Shown here: piece by piece, positions 27,555-35,945 of the stretch
Numbering within the stretch: the first letter of the stretch is position 1
How the letters are laid out: each line of letters begins with the position of its first letter
Assembly: GCF_018137945.1 (NCBI RefSeq)
Contig: NZ_CP073089.1
Span: 2,356,001-2,420,000 of the forward strand
Reading direction: 5' to 3'
DNA from: Brevibacterium sp. W7.2
GTDB taxonomy: Bacteria; Actinomycetota; Actinomycetes; Actinomycetales; Brevibacteriaceae
DNA: 64,000 nt
Position numbers and translations under genes: made by a program
The notes under the pieces: generated by a model
Database searches by the model: none
Told to the model about the DNA's origin: nothing
What the model saw: the letters and a program-made list of their open reading frames with translations, nothing else

Positions 27555-28436
27555 TCAGCGCGTCGTCGGGTGCGCTCCCTGGCTTGGAGCCGCCAAGCTC
27601 GACAGCAGCTTCAAGCTTTCCTCGTGCGGCGAGCCGGGTTCAGCCGTGTAGATCGACAGGTCATGCCTGGCGCGCTTGCCCGTGGGGAGACCGACTGACT
27701 GGTATGTCAATTCGATCTCGCCAACCTCGGGGTGCTGCAGGCGCTTAGTGCCTTCGTGTCGGATGCGGATGTCATGGGAGGCCCAGTATGCGGAGAACGC
27801 CTCACTTGCCGTGGACAGCTCGCCGATGAGTTCGCGCAGGATCTTATCGTAAGGATCGCGTCCGGCCTCGGCCCGCAGGAGCGCCACAGTTACGGCGGCT
27901 CCTGACTCCCAGTCGATGAAGAAGTCCTTGGATCCTTCGTCGAGGAAGTGGTAGCGGGCGAAGTTCGCTGTCCCATCCACAGAGGTAGGGCTGGCGAACA
28001 TCGGTGAGTGCAGAGCGCGACCGAGGGCATTGGAGCCGATGACGTCGAGGCGCCCATTGCGCACGAAAGCGGCGGAGCCGATGATCGAGTCGAGCATCCA
28101 CTGCACCTGTGGCGCGATCGGGACCTCGCGGCGACGGACAGACCTCCGGTGGGTGGGCTTGGCGGCGCGGGCGAGGTCGTTCAGGTAGGTGCGTTCGTCG
28201 TCATCGAGTCGCAGCGCTTCGGCGACCGCGTCGAGGACCTCGGCAGACACTTCGCCGATGTGGCCCTTCTCCAGGCGGGTGTACCACTCGGTGCTCACCC
28301 CGGCGAGAACAGCGACCTCTTCGCGGCGCAGTCCCGGCACACGCCGGCGAGTGCTGGTAGGAAGCCCGACCATATCGGGCGTCAGCTTCGCGCGGCGGCT
28401 GGAAAGGAAGCCTTTGATGTCGTCGCGATTGTCCAT
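27555..28436 (-). CDS. XRE-family regulator with MmyB-like ligand-binding domain
   Basis: 293 residues. N-terminal helix-turn-helix (about 5-80): FLSSRRAKLTPDMVGLP, then RRVPGLRREEVAVLAGVSTEWYTRLEKG. The C-terminal domain (about 105-280) has the MmyB features WMLDSIIGSAAFVRNGRLDVIGSNALGRAL and FIDWESGAAVTVALLRAEAGRDPYD, a possible fatty-acid or small-ligand pocket. It is divergent from the MFS-ADH pair and probably represses it. TACTCT ends 6 nt before the ATG (leaderless). Confidence 0.92.
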   Translation of the reverse strand: MDNRDDIKGFLSSRRAKLTPDMVGLPTSTRRRVPGLRREEVAVLAGVSTEWYTRLEKGHIGEVSAEVLDAVAEALRLDDDERTYLNDLARAAKPTHRRSVRRREVPIAPQVQWMLDSIIGSAAFVRNGRLDVIGSNALGRALHSPMFASPTSVDGTANFARYHFLDEGSKDFFIDWESGAAVTVALLRAEAGRDPYDKILRELIGELSTASEAFSAYWASHDIRIRHEGTKRLQHPEVGEIELTYQSVGLPTGKRARHDLSIYTAEPGSPHEESLKLLSSLAAPSQGAHPTTR

Positions 28437-28445
28437 GGTTCAAGA

Positions 28446-28486
28446 GTAGAAGGGTTCCCATGCGCGAAGGGGGGTCGATCTTCTAC
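28446..28486. promoter_or_regulatory. Inverted heptamers between the XRE regulator and MFS gene
   Basis: GTAGAAG (28446-28452) and CTTCTAC (28480-28486) are perfect inverted arms with 27 nt between. The first overlaps the -10 candidate of the regulator, so the pair could hold two subunits of the XRE repressor. Confidence 0.35.
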
Positions 28487-28573
28487 CCCCTATGAACTCG
28501 ACCTTCCCTGCCTGCGCGAACGGATGCCAAATGGATATCGAGCAAACATCGTCCAACCGTCAATGAGGTATCC

Positions 28574-29818
28574 ATGCACAACGAAGCCGCCACGGCTTTC
28601 ATCCCGACGCAAACCGCACCCAGTGACGACACGCCCAAACTCCGCCTTCCGCTCGTCGTCTACGTCCTGGCGCTGGGCACGTTCCTGATGCTCACGACCG
28701 AGTTCGTGATCGCGGGCATCCTGCCCGAGATCGCCGGCGACCTGGACATCTCGCTCGGCCAAGCCGGGTCATTGATCACAGTGTTCGCAACCGGCATGGT
28801 CATCGGCGCACCGCTGCTGACTATGGTGACATTGCGGCTGTCGAAGAAGCTCACGCTCCTCATCGCACTGATCGTGTTCGTCGCCGGGCATCTGGTCGTC
28901 GCGCTCGCCGAGGACCTCACAGTCCTCACCGGCGCGCGCTTCGTCACCGCACTCGCCACCGGCGCCTTCTGGGCCGTCTCCGCAGTCGTGGCCTCGAACG
29001 TCGTCGGCTCGTCGTTGAAGTCCTCCGCGGTGGGAGTGGTCGCCGCCGGAGGTTCGCTGGCCACAGTGATTGGAGTTACGATCGGAGCGTACCTCGCCCA
29101 ACATGTAGGCTGGCGGGGCACCTTCTGGGCGCTCGGGATCGCCGCGGCGGTCGCCGTGGTATTCGTCGCCCGACTGGTCCCGGCGGACGAGGCACAGCCC
29201 GAGGAGTCTTCCGTGCTGTCCGGGCTCGCGGATCTGCGAACACCGCGCCTCTGGCTCGTGTTGGCCGCCTGCCTGACCACCACGGGCGGCGTGCTCGCCG
29301 CGTACTCGTTCATCGCACCGATTCTCACCATCCAGGCCGGAGTTTCTGCTGGTCTCGTGCCGCTGGTGCTGGCAGGTTTCGGCATCTGCTCCTTCCTCGG
29401 CACCCTACTCGGCGGACGACTGGGCGACAAGCATGCCCACGCCGTGACGATCGCGGCCCCCGCGCTGACGACGCTCGTGCTGCTGGCGATGTCCCTGCTG
29501 CCTGGGTCGACCTGGACCACCGTCGTGCTCGTCGTGCTGCTGGGGGCATTCGGACTCAGCGCCAACAGTGTGCTCATCCACCTCGCCGTCGGCTACGCCG
29601 GCCGCGCGGCCACTCTCGGCTCAGGACTCGCTGTCGCAGCATTCAACGCCGGTACCGCCATCGGCACCACCATCGCCGGAGCCACCCTGACCACTTCGCT
29701 GGGCCTGTCCGGTCCCCCGGTCGCGGGCACGGTGATCGTCGCGCTGTCCCTGATTCCGGCATTCGTCCTCGCGGTCATGACACGCAGAAGCATCGCCGAG
29801 CCAACCCGGTCCGTCTGA
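28574..29818 (+). CDS. Major facilitator superfamily efflux transporter
   Basis: 414 residues, 12 predicted helices. It starts LPLVVYVLALGTFLMLTTEFVIAGILPEIAGDL, the opening of the DHA1/AraJ-Cmx group of exporters, and RLVPADEA marks the central loop. GGRLGDKHAHA resembles the second A-like motif in the C-terminal half. Substrate may be a drug or sugar. The zinc alcohol dehydrogenase follows 34 nt later, and the divergent XRE gene is the likely regulator. Confidence 0.92.
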   Translation: MHNEAATAFIPTQTAPSDDTPKLRLPLVVYVLALGTFLMLTTEFVIAGILPEIAGDLDISLGQAGSLITVFATGMVIGAPLLTMVTLRLSKKLTLLIALIVFVAGHLVVALAEDLTVLTGARFVTALATGAFWAVSAVVASNVVGSSLKSSAVGVVAAGGSLATVIGVTIGAYLAQHVGWRGTFWALGIAAAVAVVFVARLVPADEAQPEESSVLSGLADLRTPRLWLVLAACLTTTGGVLAAYSFIAPILTIQAGVSAGLVPLVLAGFGICSFLGTLLGGRLGDKHAHAVTIAAPALTTLVLLAMSLLPGSTWTTVVLVVLLGAFGLSANSVLIHLAVGYAGRAATLGSGLAVAAFNAGTAIGTTIAGATLTTSLGLSGPPVAGTVIVALSLIPAFVLAVMTRRSIAEPTRSV

Positions 29819-29852
29819 CCACTCAACATCACCCCACGAAGGAGAACACACC

Positions 29853-30896
29853 ATGCGCGCAACGCTCATGTACAAAGCAGGCGACGTCCGGATCGAGGAT
29901 GTCCCCGACTCGATCATCAAGCATCCGACAGACGCTCTGGTGCGTGTCACCGCGTCCTGCATCTGTGGCTCAGACCTGCACCCCTACCACCAGATGACCC
30001 ATGAGAATGGCCCTGCCCGCATGGGCCACGAGCTCATCGGCGTAATCGAAGATCTCGGCAGCGAGGTCACCACTCTGAAGAAGGGCGATTTGGTCGTCTC
30101 CCCGTTCGCTATCTCGGACAACGTGTGCGAGTTCTGCCGTGAGAGTCTCCAGACCTCCTGCATCCACCACGAGGCGACTTTCCTCGACGGCATCGCCGAC
30201 GAGGGCGGCCAGGCCGAAGCCATCCGCATTCCGCTCGCGGACGGCACCCTGGTGAAGCTGCCCGTCGCCGAAGACTCAGCGCTCGTCCCCTCGCTGCTGA
30301 CCCTGGCCGACGTGCTCGGCACCGGTCACCACGCCGCGAAGATGGCCGGAGTCACGCCCGGTCAGCGCGTGACGGTGATCGGCGACGGCGCGGTCGGCCT
30401 CATGGCAGTCCTGTCCGCCAAGCGACTCGGCGCAGAACAGATCATCCTGATGGGTCGTCACACTGGCCGCACCAGCCTCGGACGCGAGTTCGGGGCCACC
30501 GACATCGTCGCCGAGCGCGGCGAGGAGGGCATCGCGAAGGTCCGAGACCTCACCGCCGGCCACGGCGCCCACGCCGTGCTCGAGGCCGTCGGCCATTTGC
30601 CGGCTTACGAGCAGGCGCTCGGCGTCGTCCGCCCAGGCGGTGTGATCAGCCGAGTCGGTGTCCCGCAGTACGAAGACGCCCCGATCGGATTCGGCAGCTT
30701 GTTCCGGCACAACATCCGCCTCGCCGGCGGACCCGCTCCGGTCCGCGCTTACATCGAGGACCTCATGCCTGACATCCTCGATGGCACCATCAACCCCGGC
30801 GAGGTCTTCGATGTCGAGACGGATCTCGACGGTGTCCCGGACGGATACCGCGACATGGACGAGCGACGGAGTCTGAAGGTCCTTATCCGTCCGTAA
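29853..30896 (+). CDS. Zinc-dependent alcohol dehydrogenase (MDR family)
   Basis: 347 residues. Catalytic zinc ligands appear in SCICGSDLHPYH (Cys and the following His) and MGHELIGVIE; a structural-zinc-like CEFCRESLQTSC has three, not four, cysteines. The Rossmann loop is VTVIGDGAVGLMAVL. It resembles IMP-dehydrogenase-unrelated, glutathione-independent aldehyde/alcohol dehydrogenases linked to XRE operons. The substrate is unknown. AAGGAG precedes the ATG. It is probably co-transcribed with the MFS gene. Confidence 0.92.
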   Translation: MRATLMYKAGDVRIEDVPDSIIKHPTDALVRVTASCICGSDLHPYHQMTHENGPARMGHELIGVIEDLGSEVTTLKKGDLVVSPFAISDNVCEFCRESLQTSCIHHEATFLDGIADEGGQAEAIRIPLADGTLVKLPVAEDSALVPSLLTLADVLGTGHHAAKMAGVTPGQRVTVIGDGAVGLMAVLSAKRLGAEQIILMGRHTGRTSLGREFGATDIVAERGEEGIAKVRDLTAGHGAHAVLEAVGHLPAYEQALGVVRPGGVISRVGVPQYEDAPIGFGSLFRHNIRLAGGPAPVRAYIEDLMPDILDGTINPGEVFDVETDLDGVPDGYRDMDERRSLKVLIRP

Positions 30897-30900
30897 CCCT

Positions 30901-31197
30901 GTGAGCGGCGGCGGAGTTGCACTGCCCGCCGTTGCGACGACAAACGGCCTCGCCATCCATGCACTCGCCCGCGACGGGGACCGGGAGTTCCTGTCCTCCC
31001 GCGTCGCGCTGTTCGCTGCTGACGCCACCGACCCGACTTTCATCGAAGCAGCGGCCCAGCGCATCGACCTTGTCGTGCTCGCCCACGCCGCCCACAGCTC
31101 CCCACGAGGAGTTGGAGAAAGTCGACTTCGGCGAGGTGATGCCGGTGCTCGAGGTGATCAAGTGCCATGACATCGCGATCGTGCTGTTGACACACTT
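30901..31197 (+). pseudogene. Frameshifted NAD(P)-binding (SDR-like) remnant
   Basis: Four nt after the dehydrogenase stop, a frame from GTG 30901 reads VSGGGVALPAVATTNGLAIH and IDLVVLAHAAHSS, a Rossmann-like start. The continuation (PHEELEKVDFGEVMPVLEVI) is in another frame after a slip near 31101-31106 (CCCC). The protein then breaks off about 100 residues in. It looks like a decayed short-chain reductase once in the MFS-dehydrogenase operon. The family assignment is tentative. Confidence 0.4.
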
Positions 31198-31198
31198 C

Positions 31199-31297
31199 GA
31201 GTCACCGCGCCGACGCAGCTCCACAACCAGGAACTGGGCATCTTCGAACTCAGGCGCCGCAGCGAATAGCTCGTCCGTCGGAATCAAAAACAGCGAA
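31199..31297 (-). pseudogene. Fragment downstream of the original ychF stop
   Basis: Eleven nt after the stranded ychF stop, a TTG-initiated frame (31287) reads IPTDELFAAAPEFEDAQFLV then VELRRRGDSK and dissolves into sequence antisense to the SDR remnant. The compact, acidic/hydrophobic composition of the first 30 residues looks coding, so it may be the start of a truncated gene. I recognise no family. Confidence 0.3.
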
Positions 31298-31326
31298 CTA
31301 GATGTTGAAGCGGAACTCCACCACGT
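31298..31326 (-). repeat. Left copy of the ychF 3' end (original chromosomal end)
   Basis: 31304-31326 is identical over 23 bp to 36258-36280 inside ychF. On the minus strand it encodes VVEFRFN, followed here by ATC TAG (Ile, stop) rather than GTG TGA (Val, stop). This is what is left of the host's own ychF end after an element inserted. It defines the left boundary of the island; only the 23-bp match is seen directly, integration is inferred. Confidence 0.85.
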
Positions 31327-31453
31327 TCCGTAGCCGAATCACCTTTGGCGACAGCGACTCGCGCTTTGGCGAGCGTACGTCGCTCGTGATGCGCCATCGC
31401 ACGCCTATCCTGGGCAAGAGGGTGACCACAGGCGCGCGAGGAGGACCGAGGGA

Positions 31454-32210
31454 ATGGCATTGAGTCCGTCGCAGGGGCGCCGACCGGGACTGCACCCGGC
31501 GTTGTCGACGCGTCAGGGGTTCGCGCTCCTTGGGGAGGCCGGGTCAGTGCGCAACCTCCTGCGCGACTCCGTGGAGGCGATCCGAAGCCTTCGCTTCGTC
31601 TCCCTGCACGGTGATGGCGTATTCACTCTGGGTAGCATCGGCGTGGAGAAGGCCATGAAGGTCATGCTCGGCTGCACCGAGGTCGAGGCCGCGGGCTCAT
31701 GGCCCTCCAAGAAGACCCTCAAAGACGGACCGGGGCCACGACATCCAGAGGTTAAGTCAGCTGCTCGACACGGCGATCGAACGCGGCCTGACGCGGTCCA
31801 CCCACACCGGGTACGCGGAGAGTCTCTTTGATCGGATCAGCGGAAGCACCACGCTCCCGCTTCTCTTCGCGACGTTCGCTCGGTACGGGAAGTCGGGGCG
31901 CTTCCACCACTTGGACGTCCTCGCCACCAACGAGCCCGGCTCGGACGATCCACCGTCCGAGTACTGGGAGCGAGTCGAGTTCCACGTGAGGACCACAAAT
32001 CGAGAGATCGCCGAAGTCCCTTATGGAGACAATCAGGCGCTGAACGAGTACGAGGCCCGACTGCGGGGCCGAATCGCCGACGAGCTGGAGGCCTGGTGGT
32101 CCTGCGTCCACCGCCTCGGCGTCCAGGGCTGCTTCGGCGACCTTGGCGAGAAGATCGGCTGGGAGATCTGGGAGCCAGGGCGCTCCGGGCCGCCAATCGT
32201 GAAGAACTAG
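31454..32210 (+). pseudogene. HEPN-like protein, frameshifted at a G4 run
   Basis: The first frame (31454 on) reads LLRDSVEAIRSLRFVSLHGDG and TLGSIGVEKAMKVMLGC, then TLKDGPG before a shift; the second frame resumes GHDIQRLSQLLDTAI and ends at 32210. Removing one G from GGGG (31732-31735) restores a 251-residue protein. Helical content, the GVEKAMK motif and GHDI resemble HEPN-like toxins, but I cannot place the family. The start has GAGGAGG upstream. It may be a true pseudogene, a phase-variable gene or a sequencing error. Confidence 0.5.
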
Positions 32211-32303
32211 TCCAACATCATGTCCCCCGGGTAATCACAGACGAGTCCTAGTACCAGGCGGGCAGGCCAAGCGTAGGCCGGGCTTCCTCAGTGTGGCGCT
32301 TCA

Positions 32304-32309
32304 TATACT
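32304..32309 (+). promoter_or_regulatory. TATACT -10 element of the Mrr-like gene
   Basis: A perfect -10-type TATACT ending 6 nt before the ATG at 32316, with no Shine-Dalgarno. This suggests a leaderless transcript. I see no convincing -35 hexamer. Confidence 0.55.
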
Positions 32310-32315
32310 GACTAC

Positions 32316-33128
32316 ATGGAGAAGGTGCCCGAACAACCACTCGACGATGAGGCGATGGACGTCGCCGGGCCTGAGCGCGACTTCGCCCTCGGCTCCCTTG
32401 ACTTCGAAGGGCTATCGCCCACCGATTTCGAAGAGTTCTGCTTCGATCTCATGGCCGAGAGTGGCTTCTCCAATGTGGACTGGAGAAAGGGGACTCCGCT
32501 CGCCGCATCGCCGTCCGATCGTGGCCGAGATATCGTCGCGCGCCGGTCCATGAAGGACATTGACGGGCACGAGTACGAGGAGCGCTGGTTCGTCGACTGC
32601 AAGCACTACAAGCGCGGCGTTCCTCCCGACGTGCTCCAGGGGGCCATCGCCTGGGCCAGTGCTGAGCGCCCGTCAGTGCTCCTCTTCATTGCATCCGGCT
32701 ATCTCACCAACGGGGCTAAGGATTGGATCGCGGACTACCAGCGCTCAAACAATCCGCCCTTCCGGATCCGCATATGGGAGAAGCCGCAGCTCCTTCGACT
32801 CGTTGAGCAGAACCTAGATCTAGCTTTCAAGCACGATGTTGGGACGAGCACGCTGCGACGGGTGTCAGAGATTCTGGAGGCCGAGTCAATGCTCATGGAT
32901 CGGCTCTGGTACGGGCGCAAACCGGCGGACGAGAACGTGGACCACTACGATTGGCCCGATAACATCAAAGCCGGAATGCTCGCAGCAAAGCGCCAAGTCG
33001 AGGAGCAGTACGGCAAGGAAGAGCTAGCGAAGGATGTGGAGTCAGACTGGGCGTGGGGCTACCTCTCGGGACGGATCTCCGCTGTGCGCTGGGTGCTGGG
33101 GGACGACTGGCACAACCTCGACAGCTGA
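32316..33128 (+). CDS. Mrr-like restriction endonuclease-fold protein
   Basis: 270 residues. The PD-(D/E)xK-type core is at about 33-140: LSPTDFEEFCFDLMAESGF, then RGRDIVARR (Asp72) and WFVDCKHYKRG (Asp94-Cys-Lys96), then PSVLLFIASGYLTNGAKDWI. This is the Mrr_cat layout, where the enzyme cleaves modified or foreign DNA. The C-terminal half (about 175-270) is acidic and predicted helical, ending RWVLGDDWHNLDS, and has no recognised fold. It lies on the island between the HEPN-like gene and a convergent AAA+ operon. Confidence 0.8.
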   Translation: MEKVPEQPLDDEAMDVAGPERDFALGSLDFEGLSPTDFEEFCFDLMAESGFSNVDWRKGTPLAASPSDRGRDIVARRSMKDIDGHEYEERWFVDCKHYKRGVPPDVLQGAIAWASAERPSVLLFIASGYLTNGAKDWIADYQRSNNPPFRIRIWEKPQLLRLVEQNLDLAFKHDVGTSTLRRVSEILEAESMLMDRLWYGRKPADENVDHYDWPDNIKAGMLAAKRQVEEQYGKEELAKDVESDWAWGYLSGRISAVRWVLGDDWHNLDS

Positions 33129-33266
33129 CGAATAATGATCGAACCACACGGGGGACTTCCTATTGCGAGATGGCTACTTAGATGCTTCATCGTGCAGTCG
33201 TGCGCCCGGTCCGCCATCCCCGATGCGGTAACCACAACGTCATGACCCACGACGACCATTACAAAA

Positions 33267-33629
33267 TCACCAGTAAATCGCTACCACTTCGGCCTCAAGG
33301 AAGTTCACTGGCGCGTTCTCTACGTTACCTTCTGGCCCGTCGGTGACAGCCGACTCGTTGAGCAATGCGAGTCGCGCGACGGCCTGGTACGCCTGTCGAA
33401 GCGTCCGCACCAGTTGCCGGTCGATCGGAGCCGGCTCGGTTGACTCGGCGAGTGAAGGAGAAGCCTCGACCGCCGCGACTACCTTTTCGAACCCTCTTCG
33501 CACGATCCCGATGTCCCGCAGTTCCTCTAACGTGCCTACGGATTTTGCAGCGTCTGTGGAGACCTCCGAAAGCATTTCCGCTGAGGTATCCCGGGTTGTC
33601 AGCTGGGCGAGGTCGCGTCCGAACGGCAC
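33267..33629 (-). CDS. Small helical protein following the DUF6414-like gene
   Basis: 120 residues from GTG 33629, in the same frame as the preceding gene and separated from it by TAA and two codons. SAEMLSEVSTDAAKSVGTLE, LRDIGIVRRGFEKVVAAVEA and QLVRTLRQAYQAVARLAL are amphipathic helices. No family is recognised and no ribosome-binding site is visible, so it is probably translated by reinitiation after the upstream stop. It may alternatively be the C-terminal domain of a once longer protein. It is the last gene of the AAA+ operon. Confidence 0.6.
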   Translation of the reverse strand: MPFGRDLAQLTTRDTSAEMLSEVSTDAAKSVGTLEELRDIGIVRRGFEKVVAAVEASPSLAESTEPAPIDRQLVRTLRQAYQAVARLALLNESAVTDGPEGNVENAPVNFLEAEVVAIYW

Positions 33630-33635
33630 AAGCGC

Positions 33636-34691
33636 TTAGTCGCGGAGTACCTCGGAAACCGCTGGGGCGTCAGCCTGCTGAGTAACACTTCGAGCCTTCT
33701 CGAACAGGTACGAGAGATCGCGAATTTGGTCCCCGACCTCGGGGAGGAAGCGGTCGAAGACATCAGCGAGCTTGACCGGTGACCAGGATGTCTGGATCCC
33801 AGGTCTGGATAGCCGAGCGTAGACCGAGTAGGCCGAGTCGCCGAAGAGTACGCGGCGAACGTCCTTCCAATAGAGCGGCAGCTCCGTCACTCCCACGAGG
33901 TGTACTTCGCTCGCATCGTGGTCGAGCACGCTACCGTTAGCGATCATTGACGCGTCGACGAGCCATGAAGCGTCCTCGACCACGACCACGCGGTGGCTGG
34001 TCACACGGGCTTGGAGGGGCACCAAGTCAACGAGAAGACGAGATAGCAATTCGAGTACCCGCTGAACCTCTCCCACGGCGCTCTCCTCAATGCCAAACAT
34101 CTCGGCGCGCCCTTCGACAAGGTCGATCATCGATGACACGGCTGCCGTGAACTGGTAGCTCCACTCGGGGCTGAGTTCGACTTGGACCTCGACGACGTCC
34201 CCACGGAGGAGGTCTTGGGCGCGCACTGCACGGCGTTGTTTCTCGAGCTTAGGGAGGTGATGTGCCAAGGACTTTACGGTGGCAACTGCTGCCGGCTTCG
34301 GACGATCTGGCTGGTCTTCGACTGAGACTCTCAGGTCTGCGTCGCCGATCCGTAGTGTGCGGAAGGTGCCCTGGGCGACCGCACGGCGCACCACCTCTTG
34401 CGATGTGGTTCGAGAGGATGCCGATCGCGTTGACATGCCTAACCCGGGACCCGCGGGCGTTGACGGAAGCGCGAGCGAGGTACCCGCGTCGGAGGAGGTG
34501 GTGGCACTGAGAGTGTCTTTGAACGACTCGGGCACCGAGCCGTGCCGAGCGGCCACCAAGCTGGTGACACTGGTCTCGTCGAGGTACACGAACTCACGGC
34601 GCTTGTGCTTCCACTCCTGGGACTGCCGTCGCCGCCGCCAAGCACGTCCAACTGCGATGAAGGGAGCTTTAACGATGGTGAGAATGCTCAT
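33636..34691 (-). CDS. DUF6414-like protein
   Basis: 351 residues. Basic N-terminus (RAWRRRRQSQEWKHKRREF), then FVYLDETSVTSLVAARHGS, which I associate with DUF6414 (YLDE-x-SV-x-SL motif). A Ser/Thr-rich segment (about 60-95) follows, then two alpha/beta parts: VVEVQVELSPEWSYQFTAAV and VHLVGVTELPLYWKDVRRVLF. The C-terminus ends WSPVKLADVFDRFLPEVGDQI. Function unknown. The ATG overlaps the AAA+ stop (ATGA at 34688-34691), so the two are made together and probably interact. Confidence 0.7.
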   Translation of the reverse strand: MSILTIVKAPFIAVGRAWRRRRQSQEWKHKRREFVYLDETSVTSLVAARHGSVPESFKDTLSATTSSDAGTSLALPSTPAGPGLGMSTRSASSRTTSQEVVRRAVAQGTFRTLRIGDADLRVSVEDQPDRPKPAAVATVKSLAHHLPKLEKQRRAVRAQDLLRGDVVEVQVELSPEWSYQFTAAVSSMIDLVEGRAEMFGIEESAVGEVQRVLELLSRLLVDLVPLQARVTSHRVVVVEDASWLVDASMIANGSVLDHDASEVHLVGVTELPLYWKDVRRVLFGDSAYSVYARLSRPGIQTSWSPVKLADVFDRFLPEVGDQIRDLSYLFEKARSVTQQADAPAVSEVLRD

Positions 34692-35932
34692 TCACGCCCC
34701 TCCTGGCGTCGGGAGATTTCGCGGTTGCGAGCGGCCCGCGCTAGCCCGGCAGTGACGTCTTCAGCACAGAGTTCATCTCGCTCGTCAAGCACCGCCAACA
34801 CACCGGCCTCGGTCCAGATCATTGCCAGTTCTGCTGCGCTCCAACGGTCGGTAGTTTCGACCAAGAGTTGCCAGTCGGCACAGTCGGCACCATGTACCCC
34901 GCGGGCAGATGCCTGAAGGATCTTCAGTCGATCTTCGGGGCTGGGGTTACCCTCAAACTCGAGTTTGTATGTAAGTCGCCCGGGTCGAAGAAGTGCGGTA
35001 TCGAGCGCGCCGGGGAGGTTGGTGGAGGCAATCACTAGCACGCCCTTTCTGGCGTCGAACCCGTCAAGGGCCGTTAGGAACTGCCAGACGAAGCGGCTCG
35101 CATACTCCGGGGCGTCATCTCCTCGACTGGCTACAATACTGTCGAGCTCGTCAAAGAAAATGATGGCAGGGGCGTGTTCCTCGGCGTGCCGGAACAACGA
35201 CCGCAGCCGTTGCTCGCTCTCGCCCACCCACTTGTTGATAATTTCCGGCCCGTCGACCAAGTAGAAGCGAGTGCCGATCTCTTTGCTCAAAACACGAGCA
35301 AGGTGCGTCTTGCCGGTGCCAGACGGACCGCTAAAGAGGATGCCCTTCACAGGGTTAACGCCGATTCGTTGAAGACGCTGCACAGGATCAAGAGCGACGC
35401 GCGCCAGTTCAAGCGCTCGCTCGACCAACGCGCTCGAACCCCCAAAGTCGGCCAAAGAGACCTCACCCGGGTCTTTAACGAAGCTCGTGGGATCGAGCTC
35501 GTCCTCGGCGCGGCCGAAACGGTCGATGGGCTTGCTACTCAAAACTGGCCCTGGTCGACCGTCCACATCGACGGCAAGTGTCTGCCCTTTGACGAAAGGG
35601 GTCGTCTCGCGCTGAGCGAATGTCTGGAGCCTGCCGTTGATTTCAAGCACGGCGGTCGATCCATCCTCGCTGATCAAACTCACGGTTGCAACGTCTCCCC
35701 CGCGAATCAGCCAGTCTTCTTCGGTGAGCAACCTGACCGGGTCGTCATCGTCGACCTCGTCGGGAACGTAGAGGATCTGGCCAGCCTCAACATTGTCCAT
35801 CAGCGACTGGCGAAACCAGCCCGAGGCGCCATCGCGACGGTCGAACCAGACCAGGCCGGCTTCCTCGTCAACTCTCCTCACTCGCAAAATCGAGCCGTAG
35901 CTAAGGTCTACCTCGTCGCTCGTGTTGCTCAC
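34688..35932 (-). CDS. Classic-clade AAA+ ATPase with N-terminal beta domain
   Basis: 414 residues from GTG 35932. The N-terminal about 140 residues (SYGSILRVRRVDEEAGLVWF, then VATVSLISEDGSTAVLEING) look like two small beta-barrel (OB-like) units, as in Mpa/ARC or p97-type regulators. The AAA+ module: Walker A GPSGTGKT (202-209), pore loop KWVGES (234-239), Walker B IIFFDE (257-262), second-region-of-homology ending ALLRPGRL with arginine finger. It should be a hexameric unfoldase or remodeller. It lacks the C-terminal proteasome-docking tail. Start: TATACT (35945-35940) ends 7 nt before the GTG; an upstream TTG (35962) would lie above it. Confidence 0.85.
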   Translation of the reverse strand: MSNTSDEVDLSYGSILRVRRVDEEAGLVWFDRRDGASGWFRQSLMDNVEAGQILYVPDEVDDDDPVRLLTEEDWLIRGGDVATVSLISEDGSTAVLEINGRLQTFAQRETTPFVKGQTLAVDVDGRPGPVLSSKPIDRFGRAEDELDPTSFVKDPGEVSLADFGGSSALVERALELARVALDPVQRLQRIGVNPVKGILFSGPSGTGKTHLARVLSKEIGTRFYLVDGPEIINKWVGESEQRLRSLFRHAEEHAPAIIFFDELDSIVASRGDDAPEYASRFVWQFLTALDGFDARKGVLVIASTNLPGALDTALLRPGRLTYKLEFEGNPSPEDRLKILQASARGVHGADCADWQLLVETTDRWSAAELAMIWTEAGVLAVLDERDELCAEDVTAGLARAARNREISRRQEGRE

Positions 35933-35939
35933 GCCCGGC

Positions 35940-35945
35940 AGTATA
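35940..35945 (-). promoter_or_regulatory. TATACT -10 element of the AAA+ operon
   Basis: A perfect TATACT on the minus strand ending 7 nt before GTG 35932, the same arrangement as at the Mrr-like gene. It supports the leaderless GTG as the true start rather than the upstream TTG. Confidence 0.5.

Noticed and set aside
29853-30896. Damaged alcohol dehydrogenase because one structural-zinc Cys is missing
   Set aside because: The three-Cys pattern is seen in related MDR enzymes; the catalytic zinc ligands and Rossmann loop are intact.
34688-35932. Proteasomal ATPase Mpa/ARC
   Set aside because: No N-terminal coiled coil and no C-terminal docking tail, and no proteasome or Pup genes nearby; the barrel-like start alone is not enough.
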